Positions 12,396 to 20,264 of a stretch of DNA of 26,236 nt are shown in pieces. This DNA is from a virus. The stretch covers positions 1 to 26,236 of IMG/VR virus record IMGVR_UViG_3300025168_000572, one strand, 5' to 3'. Each line of letters starts with the position of its first letter. Positions within the stretch are counted from its first letter, which is position 1. Below the pieces are notes generated by a model that worked only from the letters and a program-made list of their open reading frames with translations, did no database searches and had not been told where the DNA came from. The translations under genes were made by a program, and so were the position numbers.

Positions 12396-13859
12396 ATGGC
12401 TACTGAGGAAAAAGATCTAACCGAACTAACTCCGGCGGAACGCTCTAAGCGTGTTGCGTCGGACGTATTTTCGCGTGTGCCAAACGCCGCGCAGCACATC
12501 ACCGATGCCGATGTTTACACCGATAAGCCCACCGCGTATCTGACTCCTGCACAGAAAAAGAATATCGCGTATTTGGCTGCTGAGACCGCTGTGAGCATGA
12601 ACCCCATTGGTGGCCTTGCAGTCGGAGCCAAGGACATTACCCAAGGCCTTCTGAACAACGATAAGCTCCAAATTGCTGCTGGGGGCATAGGTATGTTACC
12701 GCTTGTCCCGGGTAACTTGGTTAAGCGGGCGCTCACTGGACCGCGTAATGCGATTAAAAGCAGACTAAGTAGTACAGTGGATGAAGTAGATGAGGCAGCA
12801 GAGGCAGCGGAAGGACTTACGCAGTCTGACATCCAGTTACAGCAGCCCCATGTATACTCCCCTGAGATACGACAACACTATGCCCTTAAGTACAATAAAA
12901 TGTCGTTGGAAGAAGCGGAAGAGCAGTTAATGCAAATACCCACAGCCAGAGGTGCGGCTGCATTTGTTATCGAGAATGCAGCCGATCCCGCCCAGAAGGA
13001 GATCCTCGGAAGAATTATGCCCTTAATCCCCCCAGACGCTACCTTCGAAGTCGTTCAACCGGGCGCGATCCCTTCGGGTCCCGCGACCGCAGTACATCGA
13101 GGCTTCGCTCACGGGCAACACATGGTTGAAATGGACGCACCGGATAGAACCTTGGTCGCCGGTCTTAAAATGACTGGCCAAGGGGTTAATCCGCAAACAA
13201 TGACTCACGAGTTGATTCATTCGGCCACGGCTGCAACCCTCAGGGACGGTAGGTTGGAGTATAACGCGGGTACGGCACTAGCTCGTGCTACTTCGGATTT
13301 AGATGGTTTGTTTGTAGACGTGGCCAAACAACTACAAGTGTTAGAAAAAAAGAAGCTACCCACCGGCCTACCTCCGATAGTGACAATCAATACGGATGAG
13401 TTGTTGGCTTATGGACTAACTGATCCTCGATTTCAAGACGTACTTCGCTCCATGACCGTAACGCACGAAGGTCAAGTTATGTCTGCTTGGACAGCATTTG
13501 TACGCAGACTTAAAAGACTACTCAATCTTGATGATGTTAATGATGACGCACTGTCTCAACTTCTTATACGGTCAGAAAACCTTTTTGACGTTGACCTGCG
13601 GCCCGGTAAAGGGATGAATATCCAATACAAAACCCGTGGATTATCTCAGCCTGATTACCCGAAGATCACAGATTCTTGGGAATTACCCGGCGGTGCCGAA
13701 ACAATGGAAGACCGAATATCTAGGGGCCTCGTTCCCCCAGCTATCGAAAAAAAGTACGAGACATGGAAACGGTCGCAAATGACGGCAGAACAACTTCAAG
13801 ATCTGGCGGCGGAACAAGCCGAGTTACAGGCACTTTTAACCGAGTTTAGTTACGAATGA
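12396..13859 (+). CDS. Zincin-type metalloprotease-like protein, 487 aa
   Basis: The centre carries a zinc protease signature, HELIH at residues 271-275 (QTMTHELIHSATAA), with a likely third zinc ligand at E335 in NTDELLAYGLTD, 60 residues later. H271 and H275 would bind zinc and E272 would activate water. A C-terminal helical segment (SAWTAFVRRLKRLLNL) often accompanies such domains in large phage polyproteins. The N-terminal third contains a Gly/Ala-rich weakly hydrophobic region (about 58-112) that might touch membranes, then an acidic linker. In this position, just upstream of terminase, the protease may be packaged in the virion and act on cell wall, host or capsid proteins; maturation of scaffold or capsid is an alternative. 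The stop overlaps the terminase start (ATGA). Confidence 0.75.
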   Translation: MATEEKDLTELTPAERSKRVASDVFSRVPNAAQHITDADVYTDKPTAYLTPAQKKNIAYLAAETAVSMNPIGGLAVGAKDITQGLLNNDKLQIAAGGIGMLPLVPGNLVKRALTGPRNAIKSRLSSTVDEVDEAAEAAEGLTQSDIQLQQPHVYSPEIRQHYALKYNKMSLEEAEEQLMQIPTARGAAAFVIENAADPAQKEILGRIMPLIPPDATFEVVQPGAIPSGPATAVHRGFAHGQHMVEMDAPDRTLVAGLKMTGQGVNPQTMTHELIHSATAATLRDGRLEYNAGTALARATSDLDGLFVDVAKQLQVLEKKKLPTGLPPIVTINTDELLAYGLTDPRFQDVLRSMTVTHEGQVMSAWTAFVRRLKRLLNLDDVNDDALSQLLIRSENLFDVDLRPGKGMNIQYKTRGLSQPDYPKITDSWELPGGAETMEDRISRGLVPPAIEKKYETWKRSQMTAEQLQDLAAEQAELQALLTEFSYE

Positions 13860-15559
13860 CATTACCTCTTGAAGACGAAGCTTTAGAAGCACTGCGTGAT
13901 CCTTCCATCAGCCTCCGAGCTTATGCCAAGATTATCGACCAGAAGACTGGTAACGAGATGCCGTTCGACCCATTTGCAATTACGGGTCGTCTTCAAGAGA
14001 CAGTAGTGGCTTACTATGCCGAACCACCAAAAACTCAGTTTGGACAGACCAAATGGCTGACTGTGCTTGGCTATCGTCAGGGTGGGAAGAGCCTAACCGC
14101 TGAACTGTGTGGGTATGTCCGTTCTGCGTATACACCCGGACACGACCATGTTTGTATTGCGGATAACCGAGATCGGGCAGAATACCTCCACCGTCGTATC
14201 CACTTAACGCATAGCAGGTGGCCAGAACCTGTACGGGCAAAGACCGTACCAAACCGGGAGGTAAGGCAGTTGACTTTTCAGCACGGCGGGAAGATGCGCG
14301 TGCTGTCTGGAGAATCTGGCGCAGTAGGTATTGGTCAATCACCGGATAGTTTCCACGGGTCAGAGCTTCCGTACTGGCGAAATGCCGGTCATCAGTTCTC
14401 GATGATTTACCCATCAATGATTAACCGCGATCACTCTTTAGTACTTCTGGAGTCTACCCCGGCACCGATCGTTGAGCCATCAACAGAATGGTGGCGGGAC
14501 CATTGTCGTGATGCCAAGTTAGGAATGGGACGTTGGGTCTACGGTTTTTTTCCGTTCTGGGACGGTAAACTGAACGCTCGGCAGTGGCCCAAAGGCGCAC
14601 GACTAGAGAACGAAGAAATTCGACTGCTTGAAAAGTACGGACATCTCGGGCTCAAGAAAGAAAACTTAGCGTTCCGTCGTTTGATGATTGAAACAGATGC
14701 CGAAGTAAGGCGAAACCCGGATTTGTTCCGAGTTTACTACCCATTTGACGACGTTAGTTGCTGGATTGCCTCTGTAGGCTCTGTGTTTCACCCCTCACTA
14801 CTTAAGCGGCACCAAGAATCTAAGCTAATACCATGGGTTGCGCCCTATATGGAGTACGAGCAGCCTGAAGCCGGGGCTGTTTACGCCATGGGCGTTGACC
14901 CTGCGGGCTATGCGGCTAGGGATCACGCGTCTTTTCAGGTGCTAAAGGTGTACGATGGAGAATGGACCCAAGTTGCTGTCTTCGGAGATACCACCGACCC
15001 GGTTAGCTTCGCTAAGAAGATCTACGAGGTCGGCAAGAAATACAACGATGCACTGGTGGTCGTCGAGAGTAACGGTGTTGGTGTTGCTACTTTGGCTTTA
15101 CTTGAAGATGCTGGCTATCCGAATCTCTACTACGAACGAGCCTACAAACCCGGTATTGCTTCCACAGTCAAGTCAATCTCCATGATGCTATCGTACCTTC
15201 AAGATGCACTGAAGGACGAGCTAACTCTGTTTGATGAAGACACAGTAGATCAACTAGGCTCGTACAAAGAAGATAAACAGATTGAACAATCAATTTCTGC
15301 TGAAATTCTACGATCGGGCAAGCCCGGGAAACGACGTGACAGGCACCACTGGGATAAAATATCTGCACTACAATTAGCGTGTGTAGGTGCGCGTAATGCA
15401 CCTCGTAGGTACAAAAAAGAAGGTGCTCCCCCCGGCTTAGAAAATGTTGTATTGTTCCGGGATATGACTTATGATCAAGTACAGACACACTGGAAGAAAA
15501 CTGCTAAGCAGGATAAGAAACGCACATGGCGTAGAAGTCGCTATAGGAGGCGCAAATGA
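13856..15559 (+). CDS. terL: Large terminase subunit (packaging ATPase-nuclease), 567 aa
   Basis: This is the motor that cuts phage DNA and pumps it into the prohead. The ATPase domain has Walker A GYRQGGKS (72-79), a Walker B region with the catalytic acid in FHGSELPYW (E170; Ser replaces the usual Asp), and the coupling motif LLESTP (197-202). The RNase H-like nuclease supplies metal-binding acids D348 in MGVDPA, E404 in VVVESNGVG and D500 in HHWDK. A basic tail ends the protein (KKRTWRRSRYRRRK). Length is normal for the family. It overlaps its upstream and downstream neighbours by 4 bases each. Confidence 0.97.
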   Translation: MTLPLEDEALEALRDPSISLRAYAKIIDQKTGNEMPFDPFAITGRLQETVVAYYAEPPKTQFGQTKWLTVLGYRQGGKSLTAELCGYVRSAYTPGHDHVCIADNRDRAEYLHRRIHLTHSRWPEPVRAKTVPNREVRQLTFQHGGKMRVLSGESGAVGIGQSPDSFHGSELPYWRNAGHQFSMIYPSMINRDHSLVLLESTPAPIVEPSTEWWRDHCRDAKLGMGRWVYGFFPFWDGKLNARQWPKGARLENEEIRLLEKYGHLGLKKENLAFRRLMIETDAEVRRNPDLFRVYYPFDDVSCWIASVGSVFHPSLLKRHQESKLIPWVAPYMEYEQPEAGAVYAMGVDPAGYAARDHASFQVLKVYDGEWTQVAVFGDTTDPVSFAKKIYEVGKKYNDALVVVESNGVGVATLALLEDAGYPNLYYERAYKPGIASTVKSISMMLSYLQDALKDELTLFDEDTVDQLGSYKEDKQIEQSISAEILRSGKPGKRRDRHHWDKISALQLACVGARNAPRRYKKEGAPPGLENVVLFRDMTYDQVQTHWKKTAKQDKKRTWRRSRYRRRK

Positions 15560-16233
15560 CAACACCAATTTTGCCCGCCCAACTATATGCGTTGTACCGT
15601 AAACACCGAGGCGAACCTACTTACGAGACCAAAGAAGATCGGCACCGCCGCTATGTATCGGATTCGGATAATCCTGAGTACAGGCCGGGAGTAAGCTGGA
15701 GATCAGATCCAGAAGGTGCCAAAAAAGAATTTATGTACTTTGTAGAGAACAACCCAGAAATGTTTCTATCGTATCGTGATGGTGAGGATTCTGTGGACAC
15801 GTTTCTTGCTAGGTACCCTAGATATCTTAGACCCACCCTTAGGTCTTGGGCGGGAGATTATCTACAATCAGTAGTCGATGTAGAATTTGATCAGGACCCT
15901 TACACTACTAATCGTAAAGTACCTTATATTGCCCCGGCTTGGGAGGCCTTGACGGGACCTGAGACCTTAGAGGATTCTAGGGACAATTTATTTAGTATTG
16001 GTAATCTGAATATCCACGGCGGAATTGCTACCGGGTCACCTAAGTGGGACAGTCCCGAGGCCCGTATGTACCGCGAGAAACGACTTATCTACGGCCCTGA
16101 GACTAGAGTAGAGAACGAAGAATGGAGCAACCTTGCAGATCATTTTGGTGGCAAAGCCAACCATCACGAGTGGGCTGAGAGTAGCAAAAAGCTAGATAAT
16201 TTAATGCAGGCCTATGGGGAGGAACCTGAATAA
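15556..16233 (+). CDS. Hypothetical protein between terminase and portal, 225 aa
   Basis: Unrecognised. It starts in an ATGA overlap with terminase after TAGGAGGCGCAA, an excellent ribosome site, and ends in a 1-base overlap with the portal gene. It is soluble and aromatic-rich, with a helical centre (EGAKKEFMYFVENNPEMFLS and FLARYPRYLRPTLRSWAGDY) and an acidic end. Position suggests a packaging or portal-associated accessory protein, but no motif supports a specific role. Confidence 0.7.
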   Translation: MTTPILPAQLYALYRKHRGEPTYETKEDRHRRYVSDSDNPEYRPGVSWRSDPEGAKKEFMYFVENNPEMFLSYRDGEDSVDTFLARYPRYLRPTLRSWAGDYLQSVVDVEFDQDPYTTNRKVPYIAPAWEALTGPETLEDSRDNLFSIGNLNIHGGIATGSPKWDSPEARMYREKRLIYGPETRVENEEWSNLADHFGGKANHHEWAESSKKLDNLMQAYGEEPE

Positions 16234-18029
16234 TGCCACTTAATGGACAACAAATTCAAGGAATCATTAAGACACATAAAACCAAAGCGGGCAAGGATCG
16301 GCAAGACTGGGACCGATGGCGTGCGTGGTACGCTTCAGAGTATTGGGGGCAACCTTCTGACCAGCCCTCGGGCTCCATCCCTATTGGCGGTAACTTGTCT
16401 GAAGGTATTAGCTTCGAGACAAACTACCCTTACGCTTTTATTGATACGATGATTGCAAATGTCTGCCCACAGAACCCAAAAGTCACTGTGATGGCGCGTC
16501 AAGAAGCTCTGAAACCAGCAGGTCAGTTCCGCGAAGCGTTGATTGATGACGTATTTCGACGTAATAAGTTACACACTATTTTGTGGAAAACAGCAACTAG
16601 CACTGCAATTTGCGGTCGCGGCTTCGTTAAAACAGTTTGGAACTTTAGGAAAAAAAGTGCTGAGTTGTTTTCCGTAGACCCCCGACAGGTGTTTTTTGAT
16701 ATGTCGGCAAGTCGCTGGGAAGACATACGTTATCTTGTTGAGGTTACGGTTCTGACCGAAGCTGAATTTAAAACACGCACAAAATCTGCGAAAAACAACA
16801 AGTCTCACTACAACAAAAAAGTAGCGGAGAAAGCCAAGTTTCTTGGGTACCCTACATGGCTTAAAGACAGCAGTCAGGGCAGCATGGTCAATGCGGCGTC
16901 TACGGATGTATACAAATGGGTCACAGTGTACGAAGTCTATGATTTTGAGGGTGAGGGTAGGTACTACCACTACCTAGAAAATGTAGAGGAGCCTTTGTTT
17001 GAGGGCGAGCTACCATACCGGTACATCCGCAACCCGTTTACATTGTTGACGTTCAACGAGAACATGACAGACCTCGCAGGCTTGTCGGACATTAAGTTGA
17101 TCCAATCACTTCAAGAGCGTTTGAATGAGATTGATACCCTTGAGCTATGGCACGCACATACCTCTACGCCTGTTATGCTCGTTAATACTGCACTCGCGGA
17201 CAACCCTGAGGATATTCTAACTGCACTACAAGAGGCCAATCAACCGGGCTCTATGGTCGCAGTGCAGGGTAAGGCCAGTGCTCCCTTAGGAGATATTATT
17301 GGACAAACCCCCATGCCAGCCATGTCGCCCGCCTTTGACGAAATGCGTGCGCGATGTAATCAAGTCATTGAGTTTATCCTCGGCATCCCTCAGTATAGTC
17401 GGGGGGTTGTGGGTGTGGCGGACGTTGCTACGGAGGTTGCGCTTGCCGACACTGCGACCCGAACAAGAAACGGACGAAGAATAAAGCACGTTGAAGATAT
17501 TATTCGAGCAATGTCTCAACGTATCGTCGCTGTGTACGAAGAGTTTTTACCTTCAGACACTCGGCTTCCTATCCGTTTAACAGACAGCCAAGAAGTACTA
17601 GAAGTTACTCGGGAAACATTAAAGTTTCGGGATGAGCGTGATCCGGGACAGATGCCACTAGACTACGACTACGAGACTATTCCTTATTCTCCTACGGAGA
17701 ATCATCGTCTTGTTCAGTTACAGAAGTTACAACAGTACATGCCACTATTGCTACAATCACCTGCTGTAGACCAAGAGAAGCTAATTATGAAGCTACTTGA
17801 TCTGCTCCAAATTCGTGACATTCTGGCTCCTCCGAAGCCTCCTGCACCTCCGGGACAACCTCCCGGAATGCCGGGGATGCCTCCGGGAATGCCGGGAATG
17901 CCCGGAATGCCTCCCGGAATGCCTCCCGCACCCGGCGGCGACACTATTGCAACCGGGGCTTTGCCCGCAGGTACAGAACCCAGCCCCGTTCCGACCCCAA
18001 TGGGTGGACCGGGTAACCCCATGATCTAG
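16233..18029 (+). CDS. Portal protein with Pro/Gly/Met-rich tail, 598 aa
   Basis: The portal forms the dodecameric ring through which DNA enters and leaves the head. Support: position after terminase; length; a typical N-terminal region (ETNYPYAFIDTMIANVCPQN); the wing/stem pattern (SVDPRQVFFDMSASRWEDI, then LAGLSDIKLIQSLQERLNEI); and the clip/stem helices around FILGIPQYSRGVVGVADVAT. The last 80 or so residues are unusual: a collagen-like array of PPGM, PGM and PPG repeats (PPGMPGMPPGMPGMPGMPPG) followed by a Gly/Pro tail. That part should be unstructured and may thread into the head or bind other proteins. The start overlaps the previous stop. Confidence 0.93.
   Translation: MPLNGQQIQGIIKTHKTKAGKDRQDWDRWRAWYASEYWGQPSDQPSGSIPIGGNLSEGISFETNYPYAFIDTMIANVCPQNPKVTVMARQEALKPAGQFREALIDDVFRRNKLHTILWKTATSTAICGRGFVKTVWNFRKKSAELFSVDPRQVFFDMSASRWEDIRYLVEVTVLTEAEFKTRTKSAKNNKSHYNKKVAEKAKFLGYPTWLKDSSQGSMVNAASTDVYKWVTVYEVYDFEGEGRYYHYLENVEEPLFEGELPYRYIRNPFTLLTFNENMTDLAGLSDIKLIQSLQERLNEIDTLELWHAHTSTPVMLVNTALADNPEDILTALQEANQPGSMVAVQGKASAPLGDIIGQTPMPAMSPAFDEMRARCNQVIEFILGIPQYSRGVVGVADVATEVALADTATRTRNGRRIKHVEDIIRAMSQRIVAVYEEFLPSDTRLPIRLTDSQEVLEVTRETLKFRDERDPGQMPLDYDYETIPYSPTENHRLVQLQKLQQYMPLLLQSPAVDQEKLIMKLLDLLQIRDILAPPKPPAPPGQPPGMPGMPPGMPGMPGMPPGMPPAPGGDTIATGALPAGTEPSPVPTPMGGPGNPMI
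17849..17938 (+). repeat. Short degenerate repeats coding the portal PGM tail
   Basis: Repeats of CCTCCGGGAATG, CCGGGAATG and CCCGGAATG in changing order encode Pro-Pro-Gly-Met and Pro-Gly-Met units. Such arrays expand and contract by replication slippage, so their length probably varies among relatives. Confidence 0.8.
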
Positions 18030-18038
18030 GAGATAAAA

Positions 18039-18341
18039 ATGGCGTACAAGAGCATGATGAGTGATCTCATCCAAAAAGCAGTAAATAAATCCGGCGTAGA
18101 CAAAGCGACCGGAGGTCACGCATCTATAGATGAACGTGAGGAAGAAGAAGAAGAGTCAAGTGGTTCTCGCGGTAAGCCGAATAAGGTCAAGGTTTCGCCC
18201 CGAACTAAACAGCAAAGCAGTAGGTCTGAAACACAAAAACGCCACACTCAAAAAGAGACAAGCCGTCGGACAGATGCGGCTAAGCGAGTGCCTGTCAAAG
18301 GACCGCCCCCGGGCAAAGGACCGCCCCCGGGTAAAAAGTAG
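18039..18341 (+). CDS. Charged low-complexity protein, 100 aa
   Basis: Starts at ATG 18039 after AGGAGAT. It has a short helical N-terminus (MAYKSMMSDLIQKAVNKSGV), an acidic patch of seven consecutive or near-consecutive Glu, a long Lys/Arg/Ser/Thr-rich basic region and a tail with two KGPPPG units made by an 18-bp tandem repeat. It is almost certainly unstructured apart from the first helix. It may bind DNA or the portal tail, which is also Pro/Gly rich. Function unknown. Confidence 0.65.
   Translation: MAYKSMMSDLIQKAVNKSGVDKATGGHASIDEREEEEEESSGSRGKPNKVKVSPRTKQQSSRSETQKRHTQKETSRRTDAAKRVPVKGPPPGKGPPPGKK
18296..18331 (+). repeat. Perfect 18-bp tandem duplication
   Basis: CAAAGGACCGCCCCCGGG occurs twice in a row (18296-18313 and 18314-18331), in frame, giving the repeated peptide KGPPPG at the end of the 100-aa protein. 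The exact match implies a recent duplication or slippage event. Confidence 0.95.
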
Positions 18342-18436
18342 TGCGCGTTCCCGTTAAAAAAATCCTCGATGTCGTAGGTTCTATCCTACGCATCGTGGTG
18401 CCTTTGGTACGCCGTAAAAAGCGAAGGGAGAAATAA
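18341..18436 (+). CDS. Tiny cationic hydrophobic peptide, 31 aa
   Basis: GTG 18341 shares one base with the previous TAG, and the stop shares one base with the next ATG, so the frame fills the gap exactly. The peptide MRVPVKKILDVVGSILRIVV-PLVRRKKRREK has a hydrophobic middle (about 8-23) and a strongly basic end, the look of a short membrane-active or membrane-anchored peptide. A holin-like role cannot be excluded but there is no lysis gene nearby. Its start codon is not ATG and no strong ribosome site is present, so it probably relies on coupling. Confidence 0.5.
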   Translation: MRVPVKKILDVVGSILRIVVPLVRRKKRREK

Positions 18437-18585
18437 TGAAGTACCCAAACCCTACGAGTATGGCGACTACTATTATTATTAAAAAATTAAAAAAACCTAC
18501 AAAAAAGAAGCACAAGTTTAACGGGGATAACCACGGTGCAGTGTCACTAGACAACACCGGACGATCTATAGGAAAACAAAAGTAA
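18436..18585 (+). CDS. Small basic hypothetical protein, 49 aa
   Basis: ATG 18436 overlaps the previous stop by one base and GGGAG lies just upstream; the TAA (18583-18585) overlaps the next ATG by one base. The product is Lys-rich (IIIKKLKKPTKKKHKF) with a Gly/Asp/Asn-rich end. It is too short for family assignment. The exact tiling between neighbours and good ribosome site argue that it is translated. Confidence 0.55.
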   Translation: MKYPNPTSMATTIIIKKLKKPTKKKHKFNGDNHGAVSLDNTGRSIGKQK

Positions 18586-19001
18586 TGCCGTTCTATGACT
18601 TTAAGTGTCCCGAGGGTTGTGGTTATTTTAACGATGTGTTTGTACCTTTGGCACAACACGGGAAAACACAATGTCCAGAGTGCGCTGCACTTCTAACTAC
18701 AGTTATTAGTGAAGTAGCTTTGATCGGTCCCATGCCATCTAAACCTCTTGTAGTTAAGCAAATCGGTAAATCATTTGAGTCCGAAAGAGACTGGAAGAAG
18801 TACCAACGAGAGAACCCCGATTCTGCAATTGTGTCGGCTGATTCTAAACAATGGCGTGACCATCGTGACGCGGTTCGTAATAAAGCCGACGCTAGGTCCC
18901 GCAAGATGGGCTACCGGGATTTTGAGCACCGGAAAACCGATCGTAAAAAAGAAAAAGCTAAACAGTCAGGTAAGCTTGACAAAAAGATTTACGTCCACTA
19001 A
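18585..19001 (+). CDS. FmdB-like zinc-ribbon protein, 138 aa
   Basis: The first 40 residues form a zinc ribbon with C8, C12, C30 and C33 (MPFYDFKCPEGCGYF ... TQCPECAA), like the FmdB-type small regulatory zinc ribbons found in bacteria and their phages, although the first pair is spaced CX3C rather than CX2C. The rest is a highly charged, basic helical tail (about 65-138). The protein probably binds nucleic acid or acts in head assembly beside the portal and scaffold genes; zinc-ribbon proteins in this position are frequent in tailed phages but rarely characterised. Confidence 0.75.
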   Translation: MPFYDFKCPEGCGYFNDVFVPLAQHGKTQCPECAALLTTVISEVALIGPMPSKPLVVKQIGKSFESERDWKKYQRENPDSAIVSADSKQWRDHRDAVRNKADARSRKMGYRDFEHRKTDRKKEKAKQSGKLDKKIYVH

Positions 19002-19025
19002 ACATCATTTAATGAGGTGACTTCT

Positions 19026-19379
19026 ATGCCTATGATGGACAAACTACTTTCTGACCTGAACAACAATCCTCCCCAGACTCCTGACGAGTTGGAAGACATG
19101 CTAGCCTCCACGGGCTACAGTCTTGCACCTTCTGAAGGCGAAATGGCGATGGACGGTGATATGGCTATGGAAGAAGAGTACGCCGAGGACATGGGTCCTG
19201 ACGATATGGGCATGGAAGAAATGGAAATGGGCATGGGTGAAATGCCGCCTGAAGGTGCTATGGACATGACCATTATTGAGGAGCAGATGCCAATGCCTGA
19301 GGACGCCACTCCAAGGGCACGACGTATGAAAGACACGTTGCGTGCTGCGCGTAACGCACTGGGATCTCGGGAGGGGTAA
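19026..19379 (+). CDS. Methionine- and acid-rich protein, 117 aa
   Basis: I choose ATG 19026, five bases after GAGGTGA; GTG 19017 lies within that ribosome site and is unlikely. The middle (about 38-95) is an extreme low-complexity run of Met, Glu, Asp and Gly (for example MAMEEEYAEDMGPDDMGMEE), followed by a short basic helix (ARRMKDTLRAARNALGSREG). Folded structure is unlikely except at the ends. Next to the scaffold gene, which is also acidic with a basic C-terminus, it could be an assembly helper. The Met-rich segment could also bind metal ions such as copper, but this is speculation. Confidence 0.65.
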   Translation: MPMMDKLLSDLNNNPPQTPDELEDMLASTGYSLAPSEGEMAMDGDMAMEEEYAEDMGPDDMGMEEMEMGMGEMPPEGAMDMTIIEEQMPMPEDATPRARRMKDTLRAARNALGSREG

Positions 19380-20261
19380 ATGGGTGAAGAACTAGAGGCA
19401 GGGGCTGCTCCTGCTGAATCGATTGAAGCTGCTCCAGTGGAGGCGGCTACGGCAGATGTGGCTCCTGCCGAGGCGGCAGAGCCGTCTCCTGTGGAGGTGG
19501 CGGAATCTGTGGATCCCTCCCTCCCCGCAGAAGAGGACGCGGTTGAAGCGGCTCCTGTCTCTTATCCCTCACCCGAAGATTTCGGTTGGGACGAATGGGA
19601 AGGGGACACAGACGGCCTACCAGAAGAGCTACGGCCATGGGGACAGAAATTCGGGGATTACTACAATCAACGAATGCTCACGGCCCAACAACAAATGGCG
19701 AAGACTAAAGAAGTCTACGACGCCATCCTAAATGGAAATTCCGACCCTCGACTGAAGCACTTAGAATCTTCGGTCGGAGAGTGGGAAAACAAATACACTG
19801 GCCTTACGGGTCAGTACGAGTACCTACAGCGTCAGTTTACTCAGTATCAATCTGAGGTAACGCAGGCGCTGGAGGCGGAAGCCGACGCTTACGCCGAAGA
19901 GTTCGCGGAAAGTAATCCCGACCTCTTTAACAATGAGGAACTCTCTACAGTATTTGCAGATTTGCTTGAAGATAATTGGATTCTTGAACATGCTGCGGTA
20001 GCTGCGCGTCTACCAAAACATTTACGAGAAATAGCAAAGCAGGCTAAGGTCGATGGGGTCCCAGACTCTTACGCCCTTAAACTGGCTCAGGGCGCGAAGA
20101 GCAGGCCCGCTAAACCCCGCCCGGGTGCGGCATTGACGGCAGGGGCTACAACCCCGGCGCGTTCATCGGAGCAAGTTAGCTTGCCCGATAACAAGCCGAT
20201 GTCCCTGCAAGAATTCCGTAAGCAAGTAGCGCGTAACGCCTTATCAAATAAAAGGAGATAA
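19380..20261 (+). CDS. Scaffolding-like protein, 293 aa
   Basis: Located directly before the major capsid gene, where scaffold genes lie, and with the expected composition. It has an Ala/Glu/Pro-rich acidic N-terminus (about 1-70, with repeats of AAPVEAA type), a helical coiled-coil centre (about 95-205, including RQFTQYQSEVTQALEAEADA) and a basic C-terminal helix (SLQEFRKQVARNALSNKRR), the part that in other scaffolds binds the capsid protein. It would guide assembly of the prohead and then leave. ATG 19380 follows GGGAGGGGTAA. No protease domain is fused to it. Confidence 0.75.
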   Translation: MGEELEAGAAPAESIEAAPVEAATADVAPAEAAEPSPVEVAESVDPSLPAEEDAVEAAPVSYPSPEDFGWDEWEGDTDGLPEELRPWGQKFGDYYNQRMLTAQQQMAKTKEVYDAILNGNSDPRLKHLESSVGEWENKYTGLTGQYEYLQRQFTQYQSEVTQALEAEADAYAEEFAESNPDLFNNEELSTVFADLLEDNWILEHAAVAARLPKHLREIAKQAKVDGVPDSYALKLAQGAKSRPAKPRPGAALTAGATTPARSSEQVSLPDNKPMSLQEFRKQVARNALSNKRR

Positions 20262-20264
20262 TCA

